From: Paenibacillus tarimensis
GTDB taxonomy: Bacteria; Bacillota; Bacilli; Paenibacillales; Paenibacillaceae
Direction: 5' to 3'
Length of the DNA stretch: 64,000 nucleotides
Assembly (NCBI RefSeq): GCF_021532315.1
Contig: NZ_JAKGAO010000006.1
Span: 248,001-312,000, forward strand
Shown piece after piece: positions 1 through 8,539 of this stretch (positions are counted from its first letter, which is position 1; every line of letters begins with the position of its first letter). The position numbers and the translations under genes were made by a program. The notes beneath the pieces were generated by a model. That model saw only the letters and a program-made list of their open reading frames with translations. It did no database searches and was not told the origin of the DNA.

Positions 1-1
1 G

Positions 2-388
2 CGAACGAGAAATGCGTATTTTCCACACGTGTGCGGGCTGCACATCCTGCTCGATTACCTGATCGATCAAGAAGAGGACCGGCTTGGCGGTGACTTGAAT
101 TTTTGCAATTATTACGGTGATCGCAATGAGATGCTTGAACGTTTCGACATGGTTGTAAACAGGGCGCGGGAAGACATCCGCTGCCTGCCGGCATCGGGCT
201 TTCACCGAATGATCATAGAGGGTCTGTTGGCGTTATATCTATCCGACCCAAAAGCAAGGACACAGCCGGATGTGAGGGAAGCGACCAGAGTTTTAATGAA
301 ACGCAGTCCGGTTACGCGGTTATTCTTCTGGCTGAACAGCGTTTGGATCCGCTGCAGACAGAGGCTGGTACCAGCAACTGAAGAATGA
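2..388 (+). CDS. ytpB: Tetraprenyl-beta-curcumene synthase (YtpB/DUF2600), 3' part
   Basis: The reading frame is open from the window edge and ends at a TGA, giving the last 128 residues of a protein that begins upstream. The motif HVCGLHILLDYLIDQEED near the start is characteristic of DUF2600/YtpB, a large terpene cyclase that turns tetraprenyl diphosphate into beta-curcumene in Bacillus sesquarterpene synthesis. An internal ATG-like start inside this motif is only an artefact of the cut. The gene ends 27 bases before pfkA on the same strand. The family call is from recall of the motif; the N-terminal catalytic region is not visible. Confidence 0.8.
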   Translation, partial: RTRNAYFPHVCGLHILLDYLIDQEEDRLGGDLNFCNYYGDRNEMLERFDMVVNRAREDIRCLPASGFHRMIIEGLLALYLSDPKARTQPDVREATRVLMKRSPVTRLFFWLNSVWIRCRQRLVPATEE

Positions 389-415
389 GATGATTTTACA
401 GGGAGGACGAACATC

Positions 416-1384
416 ATGACAGCTGTTAACAAAATTGCAGTACTTACAAGTGGAGGAGATTCACAGGGGATGAACGCGGCGGTGCGTGCCGTAGTCAGAA
501 GTGCTCTGTATCACGGGATTGAGGTGTATGGCGTTCAGCGCGGTTATCAAGGCCTCATCAATGACGATCTCCGCTCTATGGATCTTCGCAGCGTAGGCGA
601 TATTATCCAGCGCGGCGGAACCATCCTTCAAACCGCGCGCTGCAAGGAGTTTATGACTCCTGAAGGGCAGCAGCGCGGTGCTGACGTATTGAGAGCCCGC
701 GGCATCGACGGATTGATTGTTGTTGGAGGTGACGGCTCCTATCAGGGTGCCAACAAGCTCAGCAAGCTGGGGATTAAGACGATGGGGCTTCCGGGTACGA
801 TCGATAATGATATATCCCACACAGACTTCACCATCGGATTTGACACGGCCGTCAGCATTGTCGTCGACGCGATCAACAAACTGCGTGACACCATGACCTC
901 GCATGAACGCTCTTCTGTTGTAGAGGTTATGGGCAGACACTGCGGTGATATCGCCCTTTATGCAGGACTTGCCAGCGGTGCAGAGACGATCATCGTACCG
1001 GAGGTATCTTATGATATCGATTTGATCTCGGCGCGTATGCGCGAGAATTTTGAAGCCGGCAAACGCCATAGTATTGTTATTGTTGCGGAGGGCGCCGGTA
1101 CTGGTGCTGAGATTGCGGAAGCGATCACGGCACGCAACGGCATTGAGCCCCGTGTTACGGTACTGGGCCATATCCAGCGTGGCGGCTCGCCTACTCATAA
1201 CGACCGTATTCTGGCCAGTAAGCTGGGCGACTATGCCGTGCAGCAGCTTATGTCCGGTGAGTCCGGAAAGGCTTGCGGCGTGATTGATGGTAAGATGGTT
1301 TCAACAGATATTGATAAGGTTGTAAACTCGAAGAAACCATTCAACATGGATCTGTACAATCTGGCTTTGCGTCTTTCTCAATAA
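416..1384 (+). CDS. pfkA: ATP-dependent 6-phosphofructokinase
   Basis: Phosphorylates fructose 6-phosphate to fructose 1,6-bisphosphate in glycolysis. At 322 residues it has the normal bacterial PfkA length. Visible motifs are the N-terminal GGDSQGMNAAVRAVVR nucleotide-binding loop (a GGD-S-Q variant of the usual GGDAPGMN), GGDGSYQGA, the catalytic PGTIDNDI segment with its Asp, MGRHCGDIA, and GHIQRGGSPTHNDR for sugar phosphate binding. The start ATG follows a good ribosome site (GGGAGGA) and a strong terminator follows the stop. Here pfkA is a single gene without an adjacent pyruvate kinase in the window. Confidence 0.97.
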   Translation: MTAVNKIAVLTSGGDSQGMNAAVRAVVRSALYHGIEVYGVQRGYQGLINDDLRSMDLRSVGDIIQRGGTILQTARCKEFMTPEGQQRGADVLRARGIDGLIVVGGDGSYQGANKLSKLGIKTMGLPGTIDNDISHTDFTIGFDTAVSIVVDAINKLRDTMTSHERSSVVEVMGRHCGDIALYAGLASGAETIIVPEVSYDIDLISARMRENFEAGKRHSIVIVAEGAGTGAEIAEAITARNGIEPRVTVLGHIQRGGSPTHNDRILASKLGDYAVQQLMSGESGKACGVIDGKMVSTDIDKVVNSKKPFNMDLYNLALRLSQ

Positions 1385-1402
1385 GCTTTATGCATTATTA
1401 AT

Positions 1403-1447
1403 AAAGGCCTGATGCGACCGGCGTACCGGTTGCATCAGGCCTTTTTG
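1403..1447. terminator. Terminator after pfkA, probably bidirectional
   Basis: A long inverted repeat (AAAGGCCTGATGC against GCATCAGGCCTTT) is followed by a T-run on the plus strand and a T/A-rich tail on the minus strand. It lies between the convergent pfkA and the DUF4015 gene, so it may stop both. Confidence 0.9.
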
Positions 1448-1481
1448 TTAAGTGTCTTATAAGGTAAAGGGAATGGAATGA

Positions 1482-2699
1482 TTACTTGTAATGAACACCA
1501 GGAGAATACTTGTTGCTCGCATTCCAGAGCAGGTATTCCTCTACGCCAGTATCAGCAAGTGCTTTAATTTGTGCCTCCACCTCAGCTTTGCCATAGGAGA
1601 TATAATGGCCTCTGCCGAGCCAGCTGGCGGTGAAGTCCTGTATCCACGGCCGGATGACCGGCTTATGGACACCAATGGGATCAAGCTTCTTATGCGTATC
1701 AAGCATGGCGCCTTTGATGGTTTCATATGGCTTGGTATCCGGATTCTTAACGTCGAACCAACCGGTTGTATAATGGCTCGGATAAATCATTGGGCATATA
1801 ACATCCACGTACTTGGATATTTTAACGAAATCCTGGCCGATGCCCTCGGCTGCAGGCACAGATGCTGCATATCCGAAGATATCCACGGATACCCGGACGC
1901 CCAGCGGTTCCAGTTGTTCCTTGGCGTATTTGACGAATCCGGCTATAACATCGACCCGGCTTTCTTCGGTGTGATCATACTTAAGCTCATCAGCTCTGTT
2001 CTCAAAGCCTTCAGGGAATCGGACGTAATCGAACTGAATTTCCTTAAATCCCAGCTCAACAGCCTCTTTGGCAAGTGCGATGTTATAATCCCATACTTCC
2101 TTGCGGTAAGGGTTGACGAAGCTGTCCCCCTTGCCATTCTCCCAGAGCTCGCCATTGCTCTTCCGGAAGGAAAGCTCCGGCTTTTCCCTGGCGAGGACCG
2201 TATCCTTAAATACAACGATCCGTGCAATCGGATAAACTTCCTCCTTCTTAAGCTTCTGCATAAGCTTGTCGATATCTCTTATGTATTTTTTGGCGGTGCC
2301 CATCTCGAGAAGTTCCTGGTTGTCCGTAGGGTAAGTAATGTAACCGTAGTCATCCTTCAAATCAATAACCATACTGTTCAAGCCAGTCGTACGAACAAGC
2401 TCAAGGAGGGTTTCGAGACGCGAACCTCCGGCGCTGTGAGCAGTGACATAGATACCTTTTACCTTCGGTGCATCGGGCTGCGGATCTTTCTTTACATATT
2501 CGGCAGGTTCTGCTTTCCCATTCTTGGATTGGCCTGGTTGAAGACCTGCATCGATGACCGTCCCGTCATCATTAGTCTTGACAGTTGCGGCATGCTGAGC
2601 TCTTTGCTGTGTAATCATCTTACCTAGGTTTGCAGTTTCCTCTCCGCCTGTTCCTGTAGCTCCATACAGCAGTAAAAATAACGAAAGAATCCATTCCAT
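1482..2699 (-). CDS. Putative exported glycoside hydrolase, DUF4015 (YngK/COG1306 type)
   Basis: A 405-residue protein with a hydrophobic N-terminus (about residues 3-14) that looks like a signal peptide or anchor. A low-complexity linker to about residue 78 is followed by a TIM-barrel-like domain. Motifs include KGIYVTAHSAGG, MVIDLKDDYGYI, ARIVVFKD, GFKEIQFDYVRFPEG, VSVDIFGY and DVICPMIYPSHY, which are the signature strings of DUF4015 putative glycosidases. The acidic residues in FDYVRFPE and SVDIFG are the likely active-site candidates, by inference. The start ATG follows GGGGAGAGG. Substrate is unknown; a cell-wall or exopolysaccharide role is a guess. Confidence 0.88.
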   Translation of the reverse strand: MEWILSLFLLLYGATGTGGEETANLGKMITQQRAQHAATVKTNDDGTVIDAGLQPGQSKNGKAEPAEYVKKDPQPDAPKVKGIYVTAHSAGGSRLETLLELVRTTGLNSMVIDLKDDYGYITYPTDNQELLEMGTAKKYIRDIDKLMQKLKKEEVYPIARIVVFKDTVLAREKPELSFRKSNGELWENGKGDSFVNPYRKEVWDYNIALAKEAVELGFKEIQFDYVRFPEGFENRADELKYDHTEESRVDVIAGFVKYAKEQLEPLGVRVSVDIFGYAASVPAAEGIGQDFVKISKYVDVICPMIYPSHYTTGWFDVKNPDTKPYETIKGAMLDTHKKLDPIGVHKPVIRPWIQDFTASWLGRGHYISYGKAEVEAQIKALADTGVEEYLLWNASNKYSPGVHYK

Positions 2700-2908
2700 A
2701 AAAGCCTCTCCCCTTAAAGCAAGTGATATCTATTATAAAACAAAATGTCACAGTCAGACACAGGAAATTGATAGGATTTGCGGAATCTTGACGGATCGAA
2801 GGGGGATTAGGGAGCTGAATCCCGGCGGAGCCGGTGTTCCTTATGGTGCCGTATAAATCTCTATACTTGAAACCATTATATGAGCCGGAGGATGGGTTGA
2901 AGACACAA

Positions 2909-2938
2909 CAAAAAAACGGGAACGATATCGTTCCCGTC
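2909..2938 (-). terminator. Terminator of the 64-residue protein gene
   Basis: Read on the minus strand, the perfect palindrome ACGGGAACGATATCGTTCCCGT runs into seven T. It lies 10 bases past the stop of the small gene at 2948-3142. Confidence 0.9.
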
Positions 2939-2947
2939 CGCTTGCAT

Positions 2948-3142
2948 TCAATGCAGCAAAACCTGTCTCTGTATTTCATAGATGCTGTGCTGCACAATTT
3001 CTACGGCGTCCTCCGGCTCGAGTACTGACAATCCGTTCCGGAGTACGATGTTCATATTAAGCTCCCGCTCGGTCAGGAAAGGGACTAGTTCTGGGACGAG
3101 CTTCTCCACAATCCGAGATAACGTTACAGTTTCCATATCCAT
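2948..3142 (-). CDS. Hypothetical 64-residue protein
   Basis: I do not recognise the family. The predicted protein is mostly helical and acidic (MDMETVTLSRIVEKLVPE at the start), with no signal peptide or membrane segment. Support for coding comes from a good ribosome site (AAAGGGTGA) 7 bases before the ATG and a perfect terminator right after the stop. It is a single-gene unit between the DUF4015 gene and yitT, all on the minus strand. Confidence 0.75.
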   Translation of the reverse strand: MDMETVTLSRIVEKLVPELVPFLTERELNMNIVLRNGLSVLEPEDAVEIVQHSIYEIQRQVLLH

Positions 3143-3239
3143 CTTGCATCACCCTTTCCTCGAAATATGTTTCAAAGAAATGCGGGGATTACACAGGGCA
3201 TGAAACTCTGGGGCATTATCATTATAACAAGACTCATCA

Positions 3240-3277
3240 CAAAAAAATAGGGTGAACCGCATAAAGCGGTCACCCTT
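3240..3277 (-). terminator. Terminator of the YitT gene
   Basis: Read on the minus strand, AGGGTGACCGC pairs with GCGGTTCACCCT around a TTTAT loop and is followed by seven T. It sits about 30 bases beyond the stop at 3308. Confidence 0.9.
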
Positions 3278-3307
3278 ACCCTGAAGACATTTGCAACAAA
3301 TACGTCA

Positions 3308-4174
3308 CTAGCCTCTGCGGAACTCTCCTATGACCCCTACGGTCTCTACTATGTTTACGAATGCTTTGGGGTCAAGCTGGCGGATCATTTTGCGGAGTGC
3401 AGCCAGTTCATATCGTGTGGTAACCGTCATGAGCATATCCTTCTCGGCACCGGCAAAAGCCCCTCTGGTTTTAATAATCGTTACGCCCCTCGGGGTAGCG
3501 AGTAATTTGGCCAATAGTTTTTCGGTCTCATTGGTTATAATAAAGGCGGTGACCTTCACATGCCGGATGTGTACCACATCGATGACCTTGCCTGCTGCGA
3601 ACATCGATGCCATCGAGTACATCGCCGCTTCCCAGTCGTTGTTCAGTAAACCTAGCGAGGCGATAACTGCCCCGTTCAGAATGAACAGCAGCATTCCAAG
3701 CGGCAGATCCCGCTTACGGGTCACAATCGATGCGACGATGTCGAAGCCGCCGGAGGAGCCGCCGAGCCGGAGAGCTAAGCCGCTTCCGAAACCGAAGATG
3801 ATACCTCCGTAAACTGCGCCGAGCATCGGGTCAACCGCCAGGGAATACACGGGTACTAGCTGCAGGAAGAGGGTTGCTGCCACAACCGAATAGACGCTCC
3901 AGGCAACAAATTGTCGTCCAAGTACGAACCAGCCCCATACGAGTATTGGAAAGTTAAGAACAAAATAAAGCACGCTGATATTCCAGCCTGTGGCATAACC
4001 GAGCATCATGGATATGCCAGATACACCGCCACTAAGCAGCTGGTGAGGGATGAGAAGCATGTTAAAGCCAACGGCGATCAGCAGGGCGCCGATGGTCATA
4101 ACCGCTATGGTTCCAAGGAACCGCATTACCTTCAAAGCGGGTTTCAACTCCTTTTTGGTTATCTGTCGTTTCAT
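3308..4174 (-). CDS. YitT family membrane protein with DUF2179 domain
   Basis: A 288-residue protein with five or six hydrophobic segments in residues 18-190 (for example GTIAVMTIGALLIAVGFNML and LYFVLNFPILVWGWFVLG), matching the YitT/DUF161 membrane region with its LLSGGVSGISMMLGY and GGSSGGFDIVA motifs. The soluble C-terminus (residues 200-288, TRGAFAGAEKDMLMTVTTRYEL) matches DUF2179, a PII-like ligand-binding fold. Members are widespread in Firmicutes with unknown transport function. It is divergent from the RNA helicase gene and has its own terminator. Confidence 0.92.
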   Translation of the reverse strand: MKRQITKKELKPALKVMRFLGTIAVMTIGALLIAVGFNMLLIPHQLLSGGVSGISMMLGYATGWNISVLYFVLNFPILVWGWFVLGRQFVAWSVYSVVAATLFLQLVPVYSLAVDPMLGAVYGGIIFGFGSGLALRLGGSSGGFDIVASIVTRKRDLPLGMLLFILNGAVIASLGLLNNDWEAAMYSMASMFAAGKVIDVVHIRHVKVTAFIITNETEKLLAKLLATPRGVTIIKTRGAFAGAEKDMLMTVTTRYELAALRKMIRQLDPKAFVNIVETVGVIGEFRRG

Positions 4175-4244
4175 GGACCGGGATTTCGTCCAAATACGAT
4201 TAGTATACCACGAAGTTGCTCGCTGGTATTCATATTCTTACCTG

Positions 4245-4253
4245 TGCTATAAT
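4245..4253 (+). promoter_or_regulatory. Extended -10 promoter of the DEAD-box helicase gene
   Basis: The string TGCTATAAT is a full extended -10 element, about 50 bases before the TTG start. The -35 region is poor, which is normal for extended -10 promoters. It lies in the gap between the divergent yitT and helicase genes. Confidence 0.6.
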
Positions 4254-4302
4254 GGATTAGATATTTTCAAGTAGGCACAGAATAGAAGGAGTTTGAATAA
4301 GT

Positions 4303-5895
4303 TTGAAAACATTTGCTGAATTCGGCCTGGAACCCAAGGTTCTGCAGGCTATCACCGAGTTAGGTTTTGAAGAGTCGACGCCCATCCAGGATAAGGCAAT
4401 TCCAATTGCCATGGCAGGTACGGACCTGATTGGCCAGGCACAGACTGGTACAGGGAAGACCGCAGCATTCGGTATCCCGCTGATCAACAAGATTTCAACA
4501 TCCGAGAACCGCATCGTTGCGCTGATCATGACACCGACGCGTGAGCTCGCTATTCAGGTAGCGGACGAGATCGGTAAGCTTTCCCGCTACAAGGGCATCC
4601 GTTCGCTGCCGATTTACGGCGGCCAGGATATCGGACGCCAGATCAGAGCGCTTAAGAAGTATCCACAGATTATCATTGGCACACCAGGACGTCTGCTTGA
4701 CCACATCAACCGCAAGACAATTCGTCTGGATGATGTACAGACAGTTATTCTGGATGAGGCTGATGAAATGCTGGATATGGGCTTCATGGAAGACATCACA
4801 TCCATTTTGAGCCTGGTGCCGGAAGAACGTCACACGATGCTCTTCTCCGCAACCATGCCGCCGAACATCCAGAAGCTTGCCCAGCAATTTCTGCGTAACC
4901 CAGAGCATGTGTCCGTAATTCCTAAGAATATTACGGCACCTTCGATTGAGCAGGCTTATATTGAAGTGCATGAGCGTCAGAAGTTCGAGGCGCTGAGCCG
5001 TTTGCTGGATATGGAATCTCCAGAACTGGCAATCGTCTTCGGACGGACGAAGCGCCGTGTTGATGAGCTGAGTGAAGCGCTCCAGAAGCGCGGCTATTCA
5101 GCTGACGGGCTTCATGGCGACCTGTCGCAGAATCAGCGGGATGCGGTTATGCGCAAATTCCGTGATGGCAGCATTGATGTTCTTGTTGCTACTGACGTCG
5201 CAGCTAGAGGTCTTGATGTATCGGGTGTGACCCACGTAATCAACTTCGACCTTCCACAGGATCCGGAGAGCTATGTGCACCGTATTGGCCGTACAGGCCG
5301 TGCGGGTAAAGAAGGTACGGCATGGTCTTTTGTAACTCCACGTGAAATCGATCATCTGCATTTCATTGAGAAGGTTACGCGTCAGCGTATTGCGAAGAAG
5401 CCGCTGCCAAGCCTGGCGGAAGCTATCGAAGGCAAACAGCGTCTGACAGCGGAGCGTCTGATTGAAATGATTCAGAACGACGAATTCGCCGAGTACAAAG
5501 GAATTTCGATTCAACTTCTGGAACAGTATGATTCGGTTCATCTGCTGGCAGCGGCGATGAAGCTTCTTACAGGTGAGAAGAAGGATGTCAGCATTGAACT
5601 GACACCTGAAGATCCAATTCGCGCCAAGAAGCGCAAGCCGGACATTCGTTCGAGCGGACGCCGCTTCTCCGGCGGTCCATTTGGCGGTGGCAACCGCAGC
5701 GGCGGCGGATATCGCGGCGGCAGCGGTCGTGATTCCCGCAGCGGCGGCGGATACCGCGGCGGCAGCGGCGGCGGCGGAAGTCGTGAAGGCGGCAGCCGGG
5801 ACGGTGGGTCACGCAGCAGCGGCGGATACCGTAGCGGCGAAGGCCGTTACAGCGGCGGTGGAGACCGCCGTCCTAAGGGCTCGTCCGAGGAATAA
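4303..5895 (+). CDS. cshA: DEAD-box ATP-dependent RNA helicase (CshA/DeaD type)
   Basis: A 530-residue helicase that unwinds RNA in ribosome assembly, mRNA decay or cold adaptation. All core motifs are present: Q-motif ([14 protein letters not shown]), Walker [27 protein letters not shown] in [16 protein letters not shown] (LFSATMPP), [15 protein letters not shown] and [10 protein letters not shown]. The tail from about residue 440 is an RGG/SGG-rich low-complexity region ([18 protein letters not shown] repeats), typical of RNA-binding tails. The start is TTG after AAGGAG; no ATG fits the Q-motif spacing. It is transcribed alone, with a terminator behind it. Assignment to CshA rather than CshB is likely but not certain. 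Confidence 0.95.
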   Translation: MKTFAEFGLEPKVLQAITELGFEESTPIQDKAIPIAMAGTDLIGQAQTGTGKTAAFGIPLINKISTSENRIVALIMTPTRELAIQVADEIGKLSRYKGIRSLPIYGGQDIGRQIRALKKYPQIIIGTPGRLLDHINRKTIRLDDVQTVILDEADEMLDMGFMEDITSILSLVPEERHTMLFSATMPPNIQKLAQQFLRNPEHVSVIPKNITAPSIEQAYIEVHERQKFEALSRLLDMESPELAIVFGRTKRRVDELSEALQKRGYSADGLHGDLSQNQRDAVMRKFRDGSIDVLVATDVAARGLDVSGVTHVINFDLPQDPESYVHRIGRTGRAGKEGTAWSFVTPREIDHLHFIEKVTRQRIAKKPLPSLAEAIEGKQRLTAERLIEMIQNDEFAEYKGISIQLLEQYDSVHLLAAAMKLLTGEKKDVSIELTPEDPIRAKKRKPDIRSSGRRFSGGPFGGGNRSGGGYRGGSGRDSRSGGGYRGGSGGGGSREGGSRDGGSRSSGGYRSGEGRYSGGGDRRPKGSSEE

Positions 5896-5905
5896 GATTA
5901 CATTT

Positions 5906-5965
5906 ACCGGGATAACTCCGGCAGCTTGCGTGAAGTTCGCATGCGCCGGAGTGACCCGGTTTTTC
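5906..5965 (+). terminator. Terminator of the RNA helicase gene
   Basis: ACCGGGATAACTCCGGC pairs with GCCGGAGTGACCCGGT around a 22-base loop and ends in five T, directly after the helicase stop. Confidence 0.88.
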
Positions 5966-5991
5966 ATCATGAATAAGTGGCTATTATAGCA

Positions 5992-6093
5992 CTAGACCCA
6001 GATAGCACGAGTAATGATAACCAGCAGAATGAAGAGAACCAGAATCGTACCTGTCGAGGTCCAGAATGCACCGCCGTGTCCTACGCCGCTCAT
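5992..6093 (-). CDS. YjcZ-like small sporulation membrane peptide
   Basis: A 33-residue peptide beginning MSGVGHGGAFWTSTG, followed by one hydrophobic helix (TILVLFILLVIITRAIWV). The Gly-rich head and a single C-terminal membrane span match the YjcZ/sporulation-small-peptide family found in Bacillus and Paenibacillus. The start is fixed by AAAGGAGGG about 8 bases upstream; a longer upstream reading frame to 6195 lacks any ribosome site. It points toward the helicase gene end and overlaps nothing. Role in spores is known only by family association. Confidence 0.82.
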   Translation of the reverse strand: MSGVGHGGAFWTSTGTILVLFILLVIITRAIWV

Positions 6094-6242
6094 TGTTCGA
6101 ACCCTCCTTTTCAATACGTTGATTAGGTTGTTGTTACAGTACATATAGTATGCTGGCTGAACAGTACAGCGTAGACTGAGGCCTAGTAAGGACATAAATG
6201 GGCGTGACCGGTTCTGTCATCTTCTACCGGAGGGGATTTCGG

Positions 6243-7004
6243 ATGGAAATGCGCGGCCTTATGGGCGGCTTTTACAAAATTTCAGAATGGATCATGAGAC
6301 TTTCCGTTACAAACGTATTATGGGTGATTTGTTCGCTGCCTTTCTTATATCTTCTGCTCGTACCGCTTTTCTTCTCCCAAACGATTGAGCAGCTTATCTC
6401 AGGATTGCTGGTATCAGCGCTGGCCGCACCGTTTTTCTTCTTCCCGGCAACTGCCGCACTGTTTACCGTGGCCCGTAAATGGGTTATGGGAGAAGTAGAG
6501 GCCCCGCTTTTGAAAACGTTTTTCCGGGGCTATAAGGAGAACTACGTTAAGAGCATGCTGGGCGGACTGCTGTACACCCTGATCTTCGTTATTATTGGGG
6601 TCGATTACTGGGTTTATTATTCCGGTATGGAAGGGCTCCAGCTGCTGTCCTATATCTTTATGGGCATCGGTATACTGCTTGTGATATCACTCTTCAATTT
6701 TTTTTCCATGATCGTGCATTACCACATGAAGACGGTACAGCTGGTGAAGAATGCGATACTAATTACGATCGGCAGACCGATTAGAGCTGTTTCTACGGTC
6801 GTAATCGCGGCTGCTGCCATTTTCATCAGTATAAATTTCACGTTCCTGTTTCCATTCTTCACGGGCAGTGTGATAGCCTATATGGCCTTCTTTAACTTCT
6901 ATCAGGTTTTCCTCAAGCTGAAGGAGCAGCAGGAAAAGCAGGAGCAGGAGGCGCTTGAAGGTCAGGAGCAGGAAATGGCGGAACAGGAAACGAAGCGTCT
7001 ATAG
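6243..7004 (+). CDS. YesL/DUF624 family membrane protein
   Basis: A 253-residue integral membrane protein with about five hydrophobic stretches, such as WVICSLPFLYLLLVPLFF, LLVSALAAPFFFFPATAAL and YIFMGIGILLVISLFNFFSM. The NVLWVICSLP and PATAALFTVARKW strings are typical of DUF624/YesL, often near carbohydrate-uptake genes. The C-terminus is a Glu/Gln-rich charged tail. The ATG at 6243 is chosen because GGAGGGG sits 7 bases upstream; an in-frame upstream start has none. No sugar transporter is adjacent here, so the role is open. Confidence 0.85.
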   Translation: MEMRGLMGGFYKISEWIMRLSVTNVLWVICSLPFLYLLLVPLFFSQTIEQLISGLLVSALAAPFFFFPATAALFTVARKWVMGEVEAPLLKTFFRGYKENYVKSMLGGLLYTLIFVIIGVDYWVYYSGMEGLQLLSYIFMGIGILLVISLFNFFSMIVHYHMKTVQLVKNAILITIGRPIRAVSTVVIAAAAIFISINFTFLFPFFTGSVIAYMAFFNFYQVFLKLKEQQEKQEQEALEGQEQEMAEQETKRL

Positions 7005-7046
7005 TCCTTGTCATTACCAGCTGAATGGGACAGCCTGACTGTTTAC

Positions 7047-7069
7047 TTTTGCGATTCAAACATCTATAA
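7047..7069 (+). promoter_or_regulatory. Sigma-A type promoter for the candidate 6S RNA
   Basis: TTTACT and TATAAT are separated by exactly 17 bases, with the start expected about 7 bases downstream, near 7077. No open reading frame follows before the structured RNA, so this promoter most likely drives a noncoding transcript. Confidence 0.7.
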
Positions 7070-7076
7070 TAACAAT

Positions 7077-7260
7077 ACATCCTGCGATGCTCGTTACAGC
7101 TTATACGTTGTTTTGAACCAATGGCTGTTTCTAGGGAGTTCAATATTGAAGCGCGGCTGACATGCCCCCGAACAGGGACCTCAAAAACGTTTCTGCGGAC
7201 ACCCACCTGCGAGAGCGGGTTCAGAAACATGATAAGCGGACGGCATTGGCGGGTTACCTT
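7077..7260 (+). ncRNA. Candidate 6S-like RNA
   Basis: A stretch without a gene, behind a good promoter, folds as one long rod. CCTGC at 7082 pairs with GCGGG at 7249-7253, ATGC with GCAT, GCTTAT with ATAAGC, and GTTTTGAACC with GGTTCAGAAAC (one bulge). An open central region and smaller apical hairpins remain. A roughly 184-base rod with a central bubble is the shape of 6S RNA, which binds sigma-A RNA polymerase in stationary phase. I infer the family from shape, length and promoter, not from sequence identity; another structured RNA is possible. The transcript probably ends at the terminator at 7294-7340 or is processed. Confidence 0.5.
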
Positions 7261-7293
7261 AACTTTTGACGCTGGTACAGCGTGCTCATAGAG

Positions 7294-7340
7294 CCTTCGG
7301 TAACTGAATCATTCTTGATTCAGCCGAAGGTTTTTTTTAT
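7294..7340 (+). terminator. Terminator of the candidate 6S RNA transcript
   Basis: CCTTCGG-taa-CTGAATCA pairs with TGATTCAG-CCGAAGG around a TTCT loop and is followed by eight T. It lies before the promoter region of the next gene. Confidence 0.9.
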
Positions 7341-7447
7341 ATCCGCGCAAGGTTTATGTAAGCGTATGAAATACCGACTTTTTTCATAGTTGGATTCATG
7401 TTATCATATAGGTTAGCAGAAAGAGATGACGGAGGGGGAGATAGTCG

Positions 7448-7840
7448 TTGTTGAAGCGAACATTGATCGGTATCATCCGCAGTCACGAGCAAACAGGTGA
7501 CAGGGCCAAAGACCCGGAGCTCAAATCACACTACTACAAAATGTCCAAGGAGAAAGCCTGGGAGGAAGTTGTATCCACGCTGAAGAAAATGCAGGGGTAT
7601 AAGGTGCTTCATGAGGTGGAATCAGTTGGGGAGATTGTAGTGGAGAAACGTACGGCTACAGGGCGGACGATGGATATCACCGTTTCGGTCATCAGCGTCA
7701 ATCCGTTATTTACGGCAGTGGATATATACTCCGCATCGCGAGGATCGCTCGGCGACTTGGGGTCAAACTACCGGGTAATTCTTGATATTTACCGGACTTT
7801 GGATAAGAAGCTGGCACTGTACAAAGCAGAGAAGCCATAA
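7448..7840 (+). CDS. Cytosolic protein, possibly DUF1499-like
   Basis: A 130-residue soluble protein. Its second half (DITVSVISVNPLFTAVDIYS followed by ASRGSLGDLGSNYRVILDIY) resembles the C-terminal signature of DUF1499, where a SASR..DLG.N string recurs. The N-terminal third is charged and helical. The start is TTG (7448, or the next TTG codon) after GGAGGGGGAG. It is a single gene ending at a terminator shared with tpx. I am confident it is coding; the DUF1499 link is tentative and no function is implied. Confidence 0.8.
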   Translation: MLKRTLIGIIRSHEQTGDRAKDPELKSHYYKMSKEKAWEEVVSTLKKMQGYKVLHEVESVGEIVVEKRTATGRTMDITVSVISVNPLFTAVDIYSASRGSLGDLGSNYRVILDIYRTLDKKLALYKAEKP

Positions 7841-7844
7841 CAAT

Positions 7845-7880
7845 AAGCGGGCGAGGGAATGGATTCCCGCGCCCGCTTTC
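7845..7880. terminator. Terminator shared by the convergent 7448 gene and tpx
   Basis: AAGCGGGCG pairs with CGCCCGCTT, with an inner GGAAT/ATTCC stem. It lies between two convergent genes and could serve both strands. Confidence 0.75.
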
Positions 7881-7925
7881 TTGTGGAGCTGTTCAGTTCG
7901 TTGACAGCTGTATCCGTCTTCTGGA

Positions 7926-8444
7926 TTAAACGAGCTGCTTGGCAGCTTCGATTGCCTGATCATAGTTCGGGTGCTCAGTCATTTCGCTTAAGTACTCCAC
8001 ATACTGTACCGTATCATTGGCATCCAGCACGAAGATGGAACGCATATCTAGGCGCAGTTCCTTGATCAGAACGCCGTAAGCTTCACCGAAAGAATTCGTC
8101 TTATAATCGGAGAGCATAACGACCTTGTCCACGCCTGCAGCACCACACCAGCGGGATTGTGCGAACGGCAGGTCAACACTGACGGTCAGGACGGCAATGT
8201 TGTCGCCAAGAGCGGCAGCAGCTTCGTTGAAGCGGCGGGTTTGGGCGTCGCATACACCTGTATCGATCGATGGAACGACACTGATGAGCTTTACCTTACC
8301 TGCGAAATCTTTCAGAGTGACGGTTTCGGTGAGGGATTTATTGAGTTCAAAATCCGGTGCCTTATCACCTTTCTTCAGTTCCGGTCCCACGAGAGTGATT
8401 GGGTTGCCCTTCAAGGTAGCAACGCCTGTACGTTCTTGTGCCAT
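7926..8444 (-). CDS. tpx: Thiol peroxidase Tpx
   Basis: A 172-residue atypical 2-Cys peroxiredoxin that reduces lipid and other hydroperoxides using thioredoxin. The peroxidatic Cys lies in VPSIDTGVCDAQTRRFNE and the resolving Cys in LPFAQSRWCGAAGVD, with the usual spacing. GDKAPDFEL near residue 28 is the conserved N-terminal motif. The ATG giving MAQERTGVATLKG is preferred because AAAGGAGG sits just upstream; an upstream in-frame start adds 15 residues without a ribosome site. Monocistronic, convergent with the preceding gene. Confidence 0.96.
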   Translation of the reverse strand: MAQERTGVATLKGNPITLVGPELKKGDKAPDFELNKSLTETVTLKDFAGKVKLISVVPSIDTGVCDAQTRRFNEAAAALGDNIAVLTVSVDLPFAQSRWCGAAGVDKVVMLSDYKTNSFGEAYGVLIKELRLDMRSIFVLDANDTVQYVEYLSEMTEHPNYDQAIEAAKQLV

Positions 8445-8539
8445 GTTTGATGAAGCCTCCTTTATTTGTATGCTTGTTCCGTCATCCATTATAATCGTTA
8501 GCAGTTGTCAATGTCCAATCCATGCCAGGAGGAAATGCT

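Noticed and set aside
461-1198. Long open frame on the minus strand inside pfkA
   Set aside because: It is antisense to a complete pfkA with all motifs; no ribosome site, and its product has no recognisable domain.
1491-2627. Long plus-strand frame opposite the DUF4015 gene
   Set aside because: Translation is Cys- and Leu-rich without motifs; the minus-strand gene has clear family strings and a ribosome site.
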